In this document: piece after piece, positions 28,245 to 35,723 of the stretch | Numbering within the stretch: position 1 is the first letter of the stretch | Layout of the letters: each line of letters begins with the position of its first letter | NCBI RefSeq assembly: GCF_003226555.1 | Contig: NZ_QKQS01000013.1 | Coordinates: 1-37,835 of the forward strand | Direction of reading: 5' to 3' | Length of the DNA: 37,835 bases | Origin: Rhodopseudomonas palustris | GTDB lineage: Bacteria > Pseudomonadota > Alphaproteobacteria > Rhizobiales > Xanthobacteraceae | The notes under the pieces: model-generated | Databases searched by the model: none | The model's input: the letters and a program-made list of their open reading frames with translations, nothing else | What the model was told of the DNA's origin: nothing | Program-made: the position numbers and the translations under genes

Positions 28245-29285
28245 TTGCCGAACAACGGTTGGTGGACGAAGGCAAGGCTGCAGGCCGCATATTTCAGCGG
28301 TCTCGCGCGAGTGTCGGAAGCACGCGGCGGCGGCGGTGGGGTGATGCTGCGGTTCGAGCGAGTGCGGCCGATGCGACGCGATCGGTTTCAGCCGTTGCGG
28401 GCTCACGAGATTACGCCGCAGTTTCTCGACGCGCTGCTACGCGCGTTGAAGCGCTGGAATTGTCCGGTGATATCGATCGACGAAGCGTGCGATCGCATCG
28501 CTGGCGGAGCGCCGGGCCGGTTCGTTTGTTTGAGTTTCGATGGTGGCTCGCGCGACGTCGTCACTTTTGCGTATCCGATCCTGGCGCGACATGGCGTGCC
28601 GTTCACAGTATATCTGCCGACCTCGTTCCCCGATGGGGTCGGCGAAGGTTGGTGGCTGGCACTGGAGCAGGTGATCGCCCGCACTGATCGCGTCGCGCTG
28701 CTGATTGATCACAACGAGCGGCGGTTCGACACCGCACGGCTGGACGACAAGGTCAGGGTCTTTCACTTCCTCGCGAGCTGGCTGCGCACGATGGCGCCGG
28801 TCCCGCTCACCGCGGCGATCCAGGATCTGTGCAAGCGTTACTCGGTCGATCTCGCCGCGGTGACGCGCGCAGCGGTGATGGATTGGGACGACATCGGCCG
28901 GCTCGCTGGGGATCCCAACGTCACCATCGGCAGCGCGACGGTAAACTACCCGGGACTCGCCAATGTCGCCGACACGGCGGCGCAGAAAGAGATCGCGATG
29001 GGCCGCGCAGTGCTGCAGGCGGCGCTCGGCCGCGAGGCGCGGCACTTCGCGTTTCCGTTCGGCGACCGCTGCAGCTTCGGCCCGCGGCACGTCGCGATGC
29101 TGAAGGAGGCGCGGTTCGCCAGCGCGGTGACGGCGATTCCCGGTGTGATCGGGCGCGGCGAAGGAGATTGCCTGGTGTTGCCGCGGATCGCCTGGGATGG
29201 CCGCTGCCGCTCACTGCGCGGGTTGCGGGTCATCGCGTCCGGGCTGATGCCGGGCGCCGCGCGGGGCATCGGGCGAAACCGATAG
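28245..29285 (+). CDS. Polysaccharide deacetylase-like protein, metal ligands missing
   Basis: The 346-residue protein has the NodB-like deacetylase fold with LSFDGGSRDVVTFAYPILAR, GVPFTVYLPTSF and RHFAFPFGD. In active members the motif reads TFDDG; here Asp99 remains but the metal-binding second Asp is Gly100. The usual HxxxH reads A231-TVN-Y235 in IGSATVNYPGL. Thus all three metal ligands are replaced, and deacetylation by the known mechanism is unlikely. It may be a binding or scaffold protein. I chose the TTG at 28245 because gaggaa lies 6 bases upstream; the open frame before it is antisense to the GNAT gene's start. It diverges from that gene. Confidence 0.8.
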   Translation: MPNNGWWTKARLQAAYFSGLARVSEARGGGGGVMLRFERVRPMRRDRFQPLRAHEITPQFLDALLRALKRWNCPVISIDEACDRIAGGAPGRFVCLSFDGGSRDVVTFAYPILARHGVPFTVYLPTSFPDGVGEGWWLALEQVIARTDRVALLIDHNERRFDTARLDDKVRVFHFLASWLRTMAPVPLTAAIQDLCKRYSVDLAAVTRAAVMDWDDIGRLAGDPNVTIGSATVNYPGLANVADTAAQKEIAMGRAVLQAALGREARHFAFPFGDRCSFGPRHVAMLKEARFASAVTAIPGVIGRGEGDCLVLPRIAWDGRCRSLRGLRVIASGLMPGAARGIGRNR

Positions 29286-29300
29286 CAGGCGGCGCGTCGC

Positions 29301-30446
29301 TCACGGCGCCGGCGCGACGTCCTTGGCGTGGTTCTGCAAGTAAGCGCGGAGCAAAGCGACTTCCTCGCTGTCGAGCGCGGTCAGGCGTTTCATCGCATTG
29401 ACGTGGCCGATCCAGGCGTCGGCCTTGGCGCTGCGCGGCGGCTTCAGCGCGTGGCACAGCGTGCAATTGTCGTCCTCGATCTGTGCCGCCAGCGTCCACA
29501 GCGACTTGCGCGACGTCACGAACCGCCCCGGCGCCGCACCGACCACCAGCCGCACCCGCGTCCACTGATCGTCGGTGTCCTCGTCGGTGGCGCTTTCCAG
29601 CGTCTCGAGCCTGGTGCGCGCGGCCTCGGTGAGCGTCGCGGCTAGAATACGCTTGCCGAAGCGCTGATACAGCAATTCCGGCGAGCCCTCGCGCTGCCAG
29701 CCGGTCAATTCCAGCGTCAGACGATCTGCTTCGGCGGCCCGCACCGTCACCGCGGTGCTGGCGGCGAGTTCGCCGGCGCTCTCTTCGGAGTCGCCGAGCC
29801 GGAGCGGCACCGAGCCGATCGCGTACAGCGTCGTACCCGGCGTCACGACCAGCTTGCTGGCATCGTCTTGCAATGCGGCGAATGCTCTGCGGTGTCCGGC
29901 GGTCACGTCCGGCATCCTGTGGGCGATGCCCTTGTGGCAGTCGATGCAGGTCTTGCCGGCCTTCATCGCGTCCTGCATCGCGCTCGCCGCCTTCGGCGTC
30001 TGCTTGTGGAAGTCCATCGCGTCGAAGGCGTGACAGTTGCGGCACTCACGGCTGCCGTTGGCGCGCATCCGGTCCCATTCGTGACGCGCGAGTTCGTGGC
30101 GCTTGGCTTCGAACTTCTCGCGCGTGTCGATGCTGCCGATCGCCCAGTGATAAAGCTCCTTGGTGGCCGTCACCTTGCGGATCAACATCGCGCCCCAGTC
30201 GCGCGGCACGTGACAATCGGCGCAGACCGCGCGCACGCCGGAGCGGTTGGTGTAGTGCGCGGTGGTCTTGTATTCCTGATAGACATTGTCGCGCATCGCG
30301 TGACACGACGTGCAGAACGCCAGGCTGTTGGTCGCATGCATCGCCGTGTTGAAACCGCCCCAGGCGATGACGCCGCCGGCGGCCGCCAGCAGGATGACGA
30401 GCGCCAGCGGACCGGGCCGTGCCAGTCGGCTCCAGATCGACGTCAT
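29301..30446 (-). CDS. Pentaheme c-type cytochrome, TorC/NapC-like
   Basis: The 381-residue protein has one N-terminal TM helix (about 12-32) and five CXXCH heme sites: 45-49, 75-79, 135-139, 167-171 and 328-332. Four in an NapC/NirT-type domain plus one in a C-terminal domain is the TorC layout, a quinol-oxidising, membrane-anchored cytochrome that passes electrons to a periplasmic reductase. No TorA-type reductase lies nearby. Instead a diheme cytochrome c peroxidase is directly upstream on the same strand (gap 89 bases), making that the likely partner. It ends 15 bases from the convergent deacetylase-like gene. Confidence 0.9.
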   Translation of the reverse strand: MTSIWSRLARPGPLALVILLAAAGGVIAWGGFNTAMHATNSLAFCTSCHAMRDNVYQEYKTTAHYTNRSGVRAVCADCHVPRDWGAMLIRKVTATKELYHWAIGSIDTREKFEAKRHELARHEWDRMRANGSRECRNCHAFDAMDFHKQTPKAASAMQDAMKAGKTCIDCHKGIAHRMPDVTAGHRRAFAALQDDASKLVVTPGTTLYAIGSVPLRLGDSEESAGELAASTAVTVRAAEADRLTLELTGWQREGSPELLYQRFGKRILAATLTEAARTRLETLESATDEDTDDQWTRVRLVVGAAPGRFVTSRKSLWTLAAQIEDDNCTLCHALKPPRSAKADAWIGHVNAMKRLTALDSEEVALLRAYLQNHAKDVAPAP

Positions 30447-30484
30447 GAGAGAGATCCGTGTTGGGCAGGCGATCTGCGACAGGC

Positions 30485-30514
30485 GGGGACGGCGGTATCG
30501 GTGCCGCCGTCCCC
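30485..30514 (-). promoter_or_regulatory. Strong hairpin between peroxidase and pentaheme cytochrome
   Basis: A perfect 11-bp stem, ggggacggcgg (30485-30495) with ccgccgtcccc (30504-30514), has an 8-base loop. No T-tract follows on the minus strand, so it is not a standard terminator. It may stabilise the upstream peroxidase message or reduce read-through into the cytochrome gene, giving unequal expression. Confidence 0.6.
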
Positions 30515-30535
30515 GTAGCGTCTTTCGGACCGCGC

Positions 30536-31537
30536 TTAGTCGAACGGCTTGGGCGGTGCGGTCGTATCGCTCGACGGAGGCAGGATCGGTAGCTTGAAGT
30601 CGGGCTGATCGCCGGTCAGCGTCTTGAGGAAGGCGACGATCTTGGCGTTCTCGTCCGGCGTGAATTTCTTGCCGAGCTGGATCCGCCCCATGGTCTCGAC
30701 CGCGTCAGAGAGCTTCTGCGCCGCGCCGTCGTGGAAGTAGGGGTAGGTCAGCTCGACGTTGCGCAGCGTCGGCACCTTGAAGTTGAAGCGGTCGGCTTCC
30801 TCCTTGGTGACGGCAAAGCGGCCTTCGGCCGGGTTGTCGGTCTTGTACGGCTCGACCACGCCCATTTTCTGGAACGTGTTGCCGCCGACGGCGGCACCGT
30901 TATGACAGCCGGTGCAGCCGGAATCCTTGAACAGCTCGTAGCCGGCGCGCTCGGTCGGCGTCAGCGCTTTCTTGTCGCCCTTCAGCCATTTGTCGAACCG
31001 CGAATTCGGCGTCACCAGCGTCTCTTCGAACGCGGCGATCGCGCGCGTCACCTCGTCGATATCGACGGTGCTGTTCTGGCCGAACGCCGATTTGAACTCG
31101 GTGACGTAGCCTGGGATCGATTTCAGAAGGTCGACCGCGAGTTCGTGGGTGAACGCCATTTCGCCCGGATTGGCGATCGGTCCGCCGGCCTGATCCTTCA
31201 AGGTCAGCGCCCGGCCGTCCCAGAACTGCGCGACGTTGAGGCTGGCGTTGAGCACGGTCGGCGAATTGATCGGCCCCTTCTGCCAGTTGTGACCGATCGA
31301 GGTCTTGAGATTGTCCGACCCGCCCATCGACAGGTTGTGGCAGGAGTTGCACGAGATGAAGCCGGATTTCGACAGCCGCGGATCGAAGAACAGCTTCTTG
31401 CCGAGTTCGACCAGCTTCTGATCCTTCACCACGGCCGGTTTGATCGGCGAGATCGGCTCGTCAGTGGCGGCGCGGGCAGGAAGCGACAACGAAACGGAGA
31501 GCGCCGTCGCCAGGAGCAACACTTTTGCGGTTTTCAT
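30536..31537 (-). CDS. Diheme cytochrome c peroxidase
   Basis: The 333-residue periplasmic enzyme reduces H2O2 to water with electrons from c-type cytochromes. It has a signal peptide (MKTAKVLLLATALSVSLSLPARA), heme sites CNSCH (63-67) and CTGCH (208-212), and family motifs FFDPRLSKSGFISC, SPTVLNA, FWDGRA and LRNVELTYPYFHDG. The ATG at 31537 follows a GGGGG ribosome site. A FixK/FNR-type box lies about 103 bases upstream, implying induction at low oxygen. The pentaheme cytochrome follows in the same direction and may feed it with quinol electrons. Confidence 0.94.
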   Translation of the reverse strand: MKTAKVLLLATALSVSLSLPARAATDEPISPIKPAVVKDQKLVELGKKLFFDPRLSKSGFISCNSCHNLSMGGSDNLKTSIGHNWQKGPINSPTVLNASLNVAQFWDGRALTLKDQAGGPIANPGEMAFTHELAVDLLKSIPGYVTEFKSAFGQNSTVDIDEVTRAIAAFEETLVTPNSRFDKWLKGDKKALTPTERAGYELFKDSGCTGCHNGAAVGGNTFQKMGVVEPYKTDNPAEGRFAVTKEEADRFNFKVPTLRNVELTYPYFHDGAAQKLSDAVETMGRIQLGKKFTPDENAKIVAFLKTLTGDQPDFKLPILPPSSDTTAPPKPFD

Positions 31538-31639
31538 GCGAACCCCCAAGGGCAGGATGGCATCGAAGGGGGGACCGGCGGTCGCTCCGCGACGATGCGG
31601 AAGTGCCACTAGAGTAATTCTTATTCGCAATGCGTTGCT

Positions 31640-31653
31640 TTGATCGGGGTCAA
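31640..31653 (-). promoter_or_regulatory. FixK/FNR-type box upstream of the peroxidase
   Basis: TTGATCGGGGTCAA is a near-perfect FNR/FixK site (TTGA-N6-TCAA). A site centred at -41.5 would place transcription start near 31605, and TACTCT on the minus strand (31611-31616) is well placed as a -10. AadR or FixK of Rhodopseudomonas bind such sites; the regulator here is inferred. Confidence 0.7.
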
Positions 31654-31775
31654 ACGTGGCGCCGCACAACACCGCTTTCGCCTCGTCCAACTACCTGGAA
31701 TGGCTGCGGTTTTTTGTCGATCGGACATCCCTAAGGGCTGCCTTAGCCGAAAGTCAAAGATGTATTCGCATTTGC

Positions 31776-31812
31776 AAAAGCGGCGGCCCGGGCACTCCGG
31801 ACCGCCGCTTTT
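31776..31812 (-). terminator. Terminator after dps
   Basis: The stem aaaagcggcgg (31776-31786) pairs perfectly with ccgccgctttt (31802-31812), with a GC-rich loop. On the minus strand it ends in a T-run, 15 bases after the dps stop. It separates dps from the peroxidase operon. Confidence 0.85.
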
Positions 31813-31826
31813 CACCAAGGCTCGGA

Positions 31827-32309
31827 TCAGTCTTCCAGCAGGCTGCGCAGCATCCAGGCGGTCTTCTCGTGGACGTCGAGGCGCTGCGTCAGCAGGTCGG
31901 CGGTCGGCTGGTCGTTGGCGTCCTCGACCAGCGGAAACAGTTCGCGCGCGGTGCGGGCGGTGGCTTCCTGCGCGGTGACCAGATGCCGGACCATCTCCAT
32001 TGCCTTGGGCTGGCCTTCGACCTCGGCGATCGACGCCAGCTTGACGAATTCCTTGTAGGTACCCGGTGCTGGGAAGCCGAGCGACCGAATCCGCTCCGCG
32101 ATCTGGTCGAGCGCGGTCCACTGCTCGGTGTACTGCGTCATGAACATCGCATGCAGTGTGTTGAACATCGGCCCGGTGACGTTCCAATGGAAATTGTGCG
32201 TCATCAGATACAGCGTGTAGGAATCGGCAAGCAGCCGCGACAGGCCGTCGGCGATCTTCGCGCGCTTGTCCTCGGGAATGCCGATGTTGATCTTGGCAGG
32301 CTTGGTCAT
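31827..32309 (-). CDS. dps: Dps-family DNA-binding ferritin-like protein
   Basis: Dps forms 12-mers that oxidise and store iron with H2O2 and protect DNA. The 160-residue protein has the ferroxidase-site pattern: His38/His41 in THNFHWNV, His53 in LHAMF, and Asp68 and Glu72 in [11 protein letters not shown]. The N-terminus ([20 protein letters not shown]) is typical. The ATG at 32309 is preferred to an upstream start because the frame before it is intergenic and an aaggac ribosome site lies upstream. Proximity to the peroxidase fits a peroxide-defence theme. The terminator after it suggests a single-gene transcript. Confidence 0.95.
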   Translation of the reverse strand: MTKPAKINIGIPEDKRAKIADGLSRLLADSYTLYLMTHNFHWNVTGPMFNTLHAMFMTQYTEQWTALDQIAERIRSLGFPAPGTYKEFVKLASIAEVEGQPKAMEMVRHLVTAQEATARTARELFPLVEDANDQPTADLLTQRLDVHEKTAWMLRSLLED

Positions 32310-32497
32310 GTCCAGTCCTTGTTGAATGCGCGCCGGCCGATAGCCGGCGGTCGTAGGCGAGTACCGGTCAGCGCTATCGCGCCGATCACGCGAGGGCATC
32401 GAAGCGACCTAAAATGGCATTCCTCGCGATCATTCGCACTATGCGCGGTACGCAACTACTAATCATTGTCATCAATCAATTTTCCGGTGGTTCGCGG

Positions 32498-32512
32498 TTA
32501 CAGGTCCTGTAA
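32498..32512. promoter_or_regulatory. 15-bp perfect palindrome in the dps/outer-membrane protein gap
   Basis: TTACAGGTCCTGTAA is a perfect palindrome around one central base. It lies about 72 bases before the plus-strand outer membrane protein start and about 190 bases from dps. Its size suits a dimeric repressor or activator. A weak FNR-like sequence (TTGTCATCAATCAA, 32466-32479) is nearby. The regulator is unknown. Confidence 0.5.
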
Positions 32513-32583
32513 ACAAAATGCTTTGACCGCGAAGCGTTCTCAATTGCAGTTAGTAGACCGATGGAATTCATCGGGGGCTACTA

Positions 32584-33579
32584 ATGATTTGGTGTGTGAC
32601 CGCGTCGCGTCGCTGCGGCGTTCGGGGAATGAGACTAAAGGCGTCGCTGATCGCGGCGATCGGGGCACTGACCGTCACGGGCGTTGGGGCGCCAGCGATG
32701 GCGGAGGAGTTGCCGGGGTGGCTGTCGTACGCGGCGGGGCCGTCGCAGACCGCAGTCGCAAGCGCGCTGGCGGCGCCGGCCGCGGCGCACGACGATGTCG
32801 ACACCGAGCACATCTTCGGCTTCAGCATGGGCTCGGACATCGGCAAGAAGGGCGAGATCGAACTCGAGATCGAGAATGTCGGCCGGTTTGGGCGACGGTT
32901 CGGCTCCTACACCGGCATCGGCGTCCTGTCGCAGGTCAAGTTCACGTTGACGGACAATTTTCGCGTCGCGCCCGGCATCAGCTTCGCCTCCACCCAGGTC
33001 AGCGGCGTGCCCGGCATGATCGACAATCGTCGCACCGCGATCGCCGGCGCATCGATGGAGTTCCGCTACAAAGTACTCGACCGCGACGTGATGCCGTTCG
33101 GCCTGACGCTGCATGCGGCACCGTCCTGGAATCGGATCGACGAGCTCACCGGTTTCGATGCGCAGATCTACGGCACCGAATTCGCCGCGCTGATGGACAA
33201 GGAGCTGATCCGCGGCAAGCTGTTCGCCGCGTTCAATCTCTGGTACTCCGGCGGCGCCTCGCGGGATCTCACCAACACATGGTCGCACGATTCCGAATTC
33301 GCCGTGCAGGGCGCGCTGTCCTACAAGGTCAATTCGATGCTGATCGTCGGCGTCGAGGCGCGCTACGTGCGGGCTTACGAGGGACTTGGGCTCGACCGGT
33401 TCTCCGGCGATGCGGTGTATGTCGGGCCGACGTTCTCGACGCATCTCACCGAGAAGATCGGCCTGTCAGGGACTTGGAGCACGCAGGTCGCCGGCAAGGC
33501 CTGCAACGATCCGCGCCACCTCAACCTCGATGATTTCGAGCGTCATCAGGCGATGCTGCGGCTCAACTATCTGTTCTGA
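32584..33579 (+). CDS. Outer-membrane beta-barrel protein, function unknown
   Basis: The protein has an N-terminal signal segment (MRLKASLIAAIGALTVTGVG...APAMA, cleavage near AMA-EE), then alternating amphipathic strands rich in Tyr, Phe and Gly, and ends in Phe (LRLNYLF), the usual outer-membrane barrel signature. With the ATG at 32584 it is 331 residues and has a GGGGG ribosome site 6 bases before it; the ATG at 32629 gives a more normal signal peptide but has no good ribosome site. No porin family was recognised. It has two cysteines in the long form's N-terminus and one near the C-terminus. A palindrome lies upstream. Confidence 0.75.
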   Translation: MIWCVTASRRCGVRGMRLKASLIAAIGALTVTGVGAPAMAEELPGWLSYAAGPSQTAVASALAAPAAAHDDVDTEHIFGFSMGSDIGKKGEIELEIENVGRFGRRFGSYTGIGVLSQVKFTLTDNFRVAPGISFASTQVSGVPGMIDNRRTAIAGASMEFRYKVLDRDVMPFGLTLHAAPSWNRIDELTGFDAQIYGTEFAALMDKELIRGKLFAAFNLWYSGGASRDLTNTWSHDSEFAVQGALSYKVNSMLIVGVEARYVRAYEGLGLDRFSGDAVYVGPTFSTHLTEKIGLSGTWSTQVAGKACNDPRHLNLDDFERHQAMLRLNYLF

Positions 33580-33605
33580 GCCGCGCGCTCGCCAGCACAC
33601 GAACG

Positions 33606-33637
33606 AACGCCGCCACCGGGATTTCGGTGGCGGCGTT
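33606..33637. terminator. Bidirectional hairpin after the barrel gene
   Basis: A 13-bp perfect stem, aacgccgccaccg (33606-33618) with cggtggcggcgtt (33625-33637), has the loop ggattt. The following T-tract is weak. It lies between convergent genes (barrel protein and DUF2842). Confidence 0.7.
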
Positions 33638-33666
33638 GTCATTCTCGATGTTCGTGGGACTTCCGC

Positions 33667-33879
33667 CTATTCGGCAGGGTCGGGACGCGACATCCAGGTG
33701 ACCAGCGGCATCGCCGGCAGCACCCAGCCGAGGCCGGCGACCACGTAGTACACCGCCTGCAGCCACTTCGATTCAGCGATCACCGGCGCCTGCGCGAACG
33801 CCATCGCGGTCAGCGACCACACGATCGCCAGCAGCAACAAGCCGACGGTTCCAATCAATTTGCGGGTTCGAATATTCAT
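33667..33879 (-). CDS. DUF2842 family small membrane protein
   Basis: This 70-residue protein has two TM segments (about 8-28 and 40-60) in MNIRTRKLIGTVGLLLLAIV and VYYVVAGLGWVLPAMPLV, ending in SRPDPAE. DUF2842 is a small alphaproteobacterial family without known function. The ATG at 33879 gives the family length; the frame stays open far upstream but there it is antisense to ctaA. It diverges from ctaA with about 95 bases between the starts. Confidence 0.85.
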   Translation of the reverse strand: MNIRTRKLIGTVGLLLLAIVWSLTAMAFAQAPVIAESKWLQAVYYVVAGLGWVLPAMPLVTWMSRPDPAE

Positions 33880-33975
33880 GCCTCGCTCACACGCCGTTGA
33901 TGCGTTCTCGCAACGCCTTGCGCGTAAGAACGGCGGGACTATAGAGTGCGGAAAAATCCGTTCAAGGGATGCTTT

Positions 33976-35064
33976 ATGACCATCGCCGCGGCGCCGCCAT
34001 CCTCCCGAGTTCGCGCCGTTCGGATCTGGCTGACCCTGGTGGCGGCACTGATCGCGGTGATGGTGCTGGTCGGCGGTGCGACGCGGTTGACCGAATCCGG
34101 GCTGTCGATCGTCGAATGGAAGCCGGTCACCGGCACGCTGCCGCCGATCGGTCAGGCACAGTGGCAGGCCGCGTTCGACGGTTACAAGCAGATCCCGCAA
34201 TATCGCGAACTGAACGCCGGGATGACGCTGGATCAGTTCAAGACCATCTTCTGGTGGGAATGGAGCCACCGGCTGCTCGGCCGGGTGATCGGCGTCGCCT
34301 ATCTGCTGCCGTTTCTCTGGTTCCTGTGGCGCGGCGCGATCGGGCCGGAGTGGAAGCGAGCGCTGTGGGTCATCTTCGCGCTCGGCGCGCTGCAGGGCGC
34401 GGTCGGTTGGTGGATGGTGGCGTCCGGCCTGTCGCAGCGGACCGAGGTGTCGCAGGTGCGGCTTGCCACCCATCTGTCGTTGGCGCTGATCATCTACGCC
34501 GCGATCGTCTGGACGCTGCGCCGACTGTCGGAGCGGGTGCGCGAGGCGGCGCCGGCGCGGCTGAAAGCGACCGCGCTGGTGCTGCTCGGGCTGACCTTCG
34601 TGCAGCTCTATGCCGGTGCGCTGGTGGCCGGCCTGCGCGCAGGGCGGGTCTACAACACCTGGCCGACGATCGACGGCGCGCTGATTCCGGACGCGGCGCG
34701 GCTGTGGTTCGAAAGCCCGTGGTGGAAGAACCTGTTCGACAATCATCTCACCGTGCAGTTCGATCACCGGATGCTGGCCTATGCGCTGTGGACGCTGGCG
34801 GCGCTGCACATGATCGATGCGCTCAGGACGCGGGCAGGGGCCACCGCGCGCGGCGCGGTGCTGCTGTTCCTGGCGCTGACCGCGCAGGCCGCGCTCGGCA
34901 TCCTCACCGTGCTGTACGCCGCGCCGATCGACCTCGCCCTGGCGCACCAGGCGATGGCGCTGGTGGTGCTGACGCTGGCGGTGCTGCAGGCTGAACGGCT
35001 GACGGCGCCGCGGCCCAAAGACGTCAGGCCTGCAGTCTCGGTGCCGGTCGGGCAGCACGGCTAG
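33976..35064 (+). CDS. ctaA: Heme A synthase (CtaA/Cox15)
   Basis: CtaA oxidises the C8 methyl of heme O to a formyl group, making heme A for aa3-type cytochrome oxidase. The 362-residue protein has about eight TM helices in two homologous four-helix halves. Motifs include [19 protein letters not shown], His98 in [19 protein letters not shown], and QFDHRMLAY and [10 protein letters not shown] in the second half, which supply heme-ligand histidines. The ATG at 33976 has an aaggga site 6 bases upstream. It diverges from a DUF2842 gene. No oxidase or cyoE-like gene is seen in the window. Confidence 0.95.
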   Translation: MTIAAAPPSSRVRAVRIWLTLVAALIAVMVLVGGATRLTESGLSIVEWKPVTGTLPPIGQAQWQAAFDGYKQIPQYRELNAGMTLDQFKTIFWWEWSHRLLGRVIGVAYLLPFLWFLWRGAIGPEWKRALWVIFALGALQGAVGWWMVASGLSQRTEVSQVRLATHLSLALIIYAAIVWTLRRLSERVREAAPARLKATALVLLGLTFVQLYAGALVAGLRAGRVYNTWPTIDGALIPDAARLWFESPWWKNLFDNHLTVQFDHRMLAYALWTLAALHMIDALRTRAGATARGAVLLFLALTAQAALGILTVLYAAPIDLALAHQAMALVVLTLAVLQAERLTAPRPKDVRPAVSVPVGQHG

Positions 35065-35093
35065 CACGCCGATTCTGCCGGCTCCCGCTTCGA

Positions 35094-35687
35094 TCAGCTC
35101 GCGTTGGCGACAGGCCGCTTGCGCTCGAGATACGCCGCCAGGACCGGGGATAGAAACGCGATCGGCCAGATGAATTTCGGCAAACGCGGATCGAGAAGGC
35201 TGACGATGAGAGCCACCACGAACAACAGCAGCGAAAACATCGGTGTGACCAGCCTCGGCCAGTCGCCGCGCCGTGTCGCCGCGATCGTCCACAGCGCGGT
35301 ATTGAACACCGCGATCAGAAACAGATTGAAGCTGTAGAGAATCGTGACGTTCGGCGAATCGTAGTTGTTACCGTACAGGCCGCACGTCACCGGCAGCAGG
35401 ATGATCGACAGCAGGAAGAACAGGTTGATCATCACCTCGGAACGGGTGGCGTGGCTGGCATAGGCCAGTCGCTGCTGATGACTGAGCCAGAACATCCCGG
35501 CGACGATGAAGCTCAGCAGCAGCGTCGAAATGAAGGCGCCATAGACGTGCCACAGCTCCCGCCATTGCGGGTCGCCGCCGACGAATTTCTCGCGCGGCGC
35601 CTGATAGGCGAGCAGGGTCATGGCGACGCCGAAGATCGTATTGCTGAGCTGTTCCAGCCGCCGCTGTTCGATATGGCCGCTGCTCAT
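35094..35687 (-). CDS. TMEM175/DUF1211-like membrane protein
   Basis: The 197-residue protein has about six hydrophobic segments (TM1 near 15-30 in TIFGVAMTLLAYQ). It resembles TMEM175-type potassium channels (DUF1211), whose TM1 normally begins Rxxx-FSD. Here the motif reads RLEQLSNTIFG, so the usual Phe-Ser-Asp is Leu-Ser-Asn. That could change ion selectivity, or the protein may not be a K+ channel. The ATG at 35687 is followed by SSGHIEQRR. It ends 29 bases from ctaA (convergent) and starts 36 bases after metY, so cotranscription with metY is possible. Confidence 0.8.
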   Translation of the reverse strand: MSSGHIEQRRLEQLSNTIFGVAMTLLAYQAPREKFVGGDPQWRELWHVYGAFISTLLLSFIVAGMFWLSHQQRLAYASHATRSEVMINLFFLLSIILLPVTCGLYGNNYDSPNVTILYSFNLFLIAVFNTALWTIAATRRGDWPRLVTPMFSLLLFVVALIVSLLDPRLPKFIWPIAFLSPVLAAYLERKRPVANAS

Positions 35688-35723
35688 GGCCGCCTCCTCG
35701 ATGCCGCTCGCGGCGACTTGCGG

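Noticed and set aside
33880-35292. Minus-strand extension of DUF2842 over ctaA
   Set aside because: The extra residues are Arg/Gln/His-rich antisense of ctaA with no motif; the DUF2842 protein is complete from 33879.
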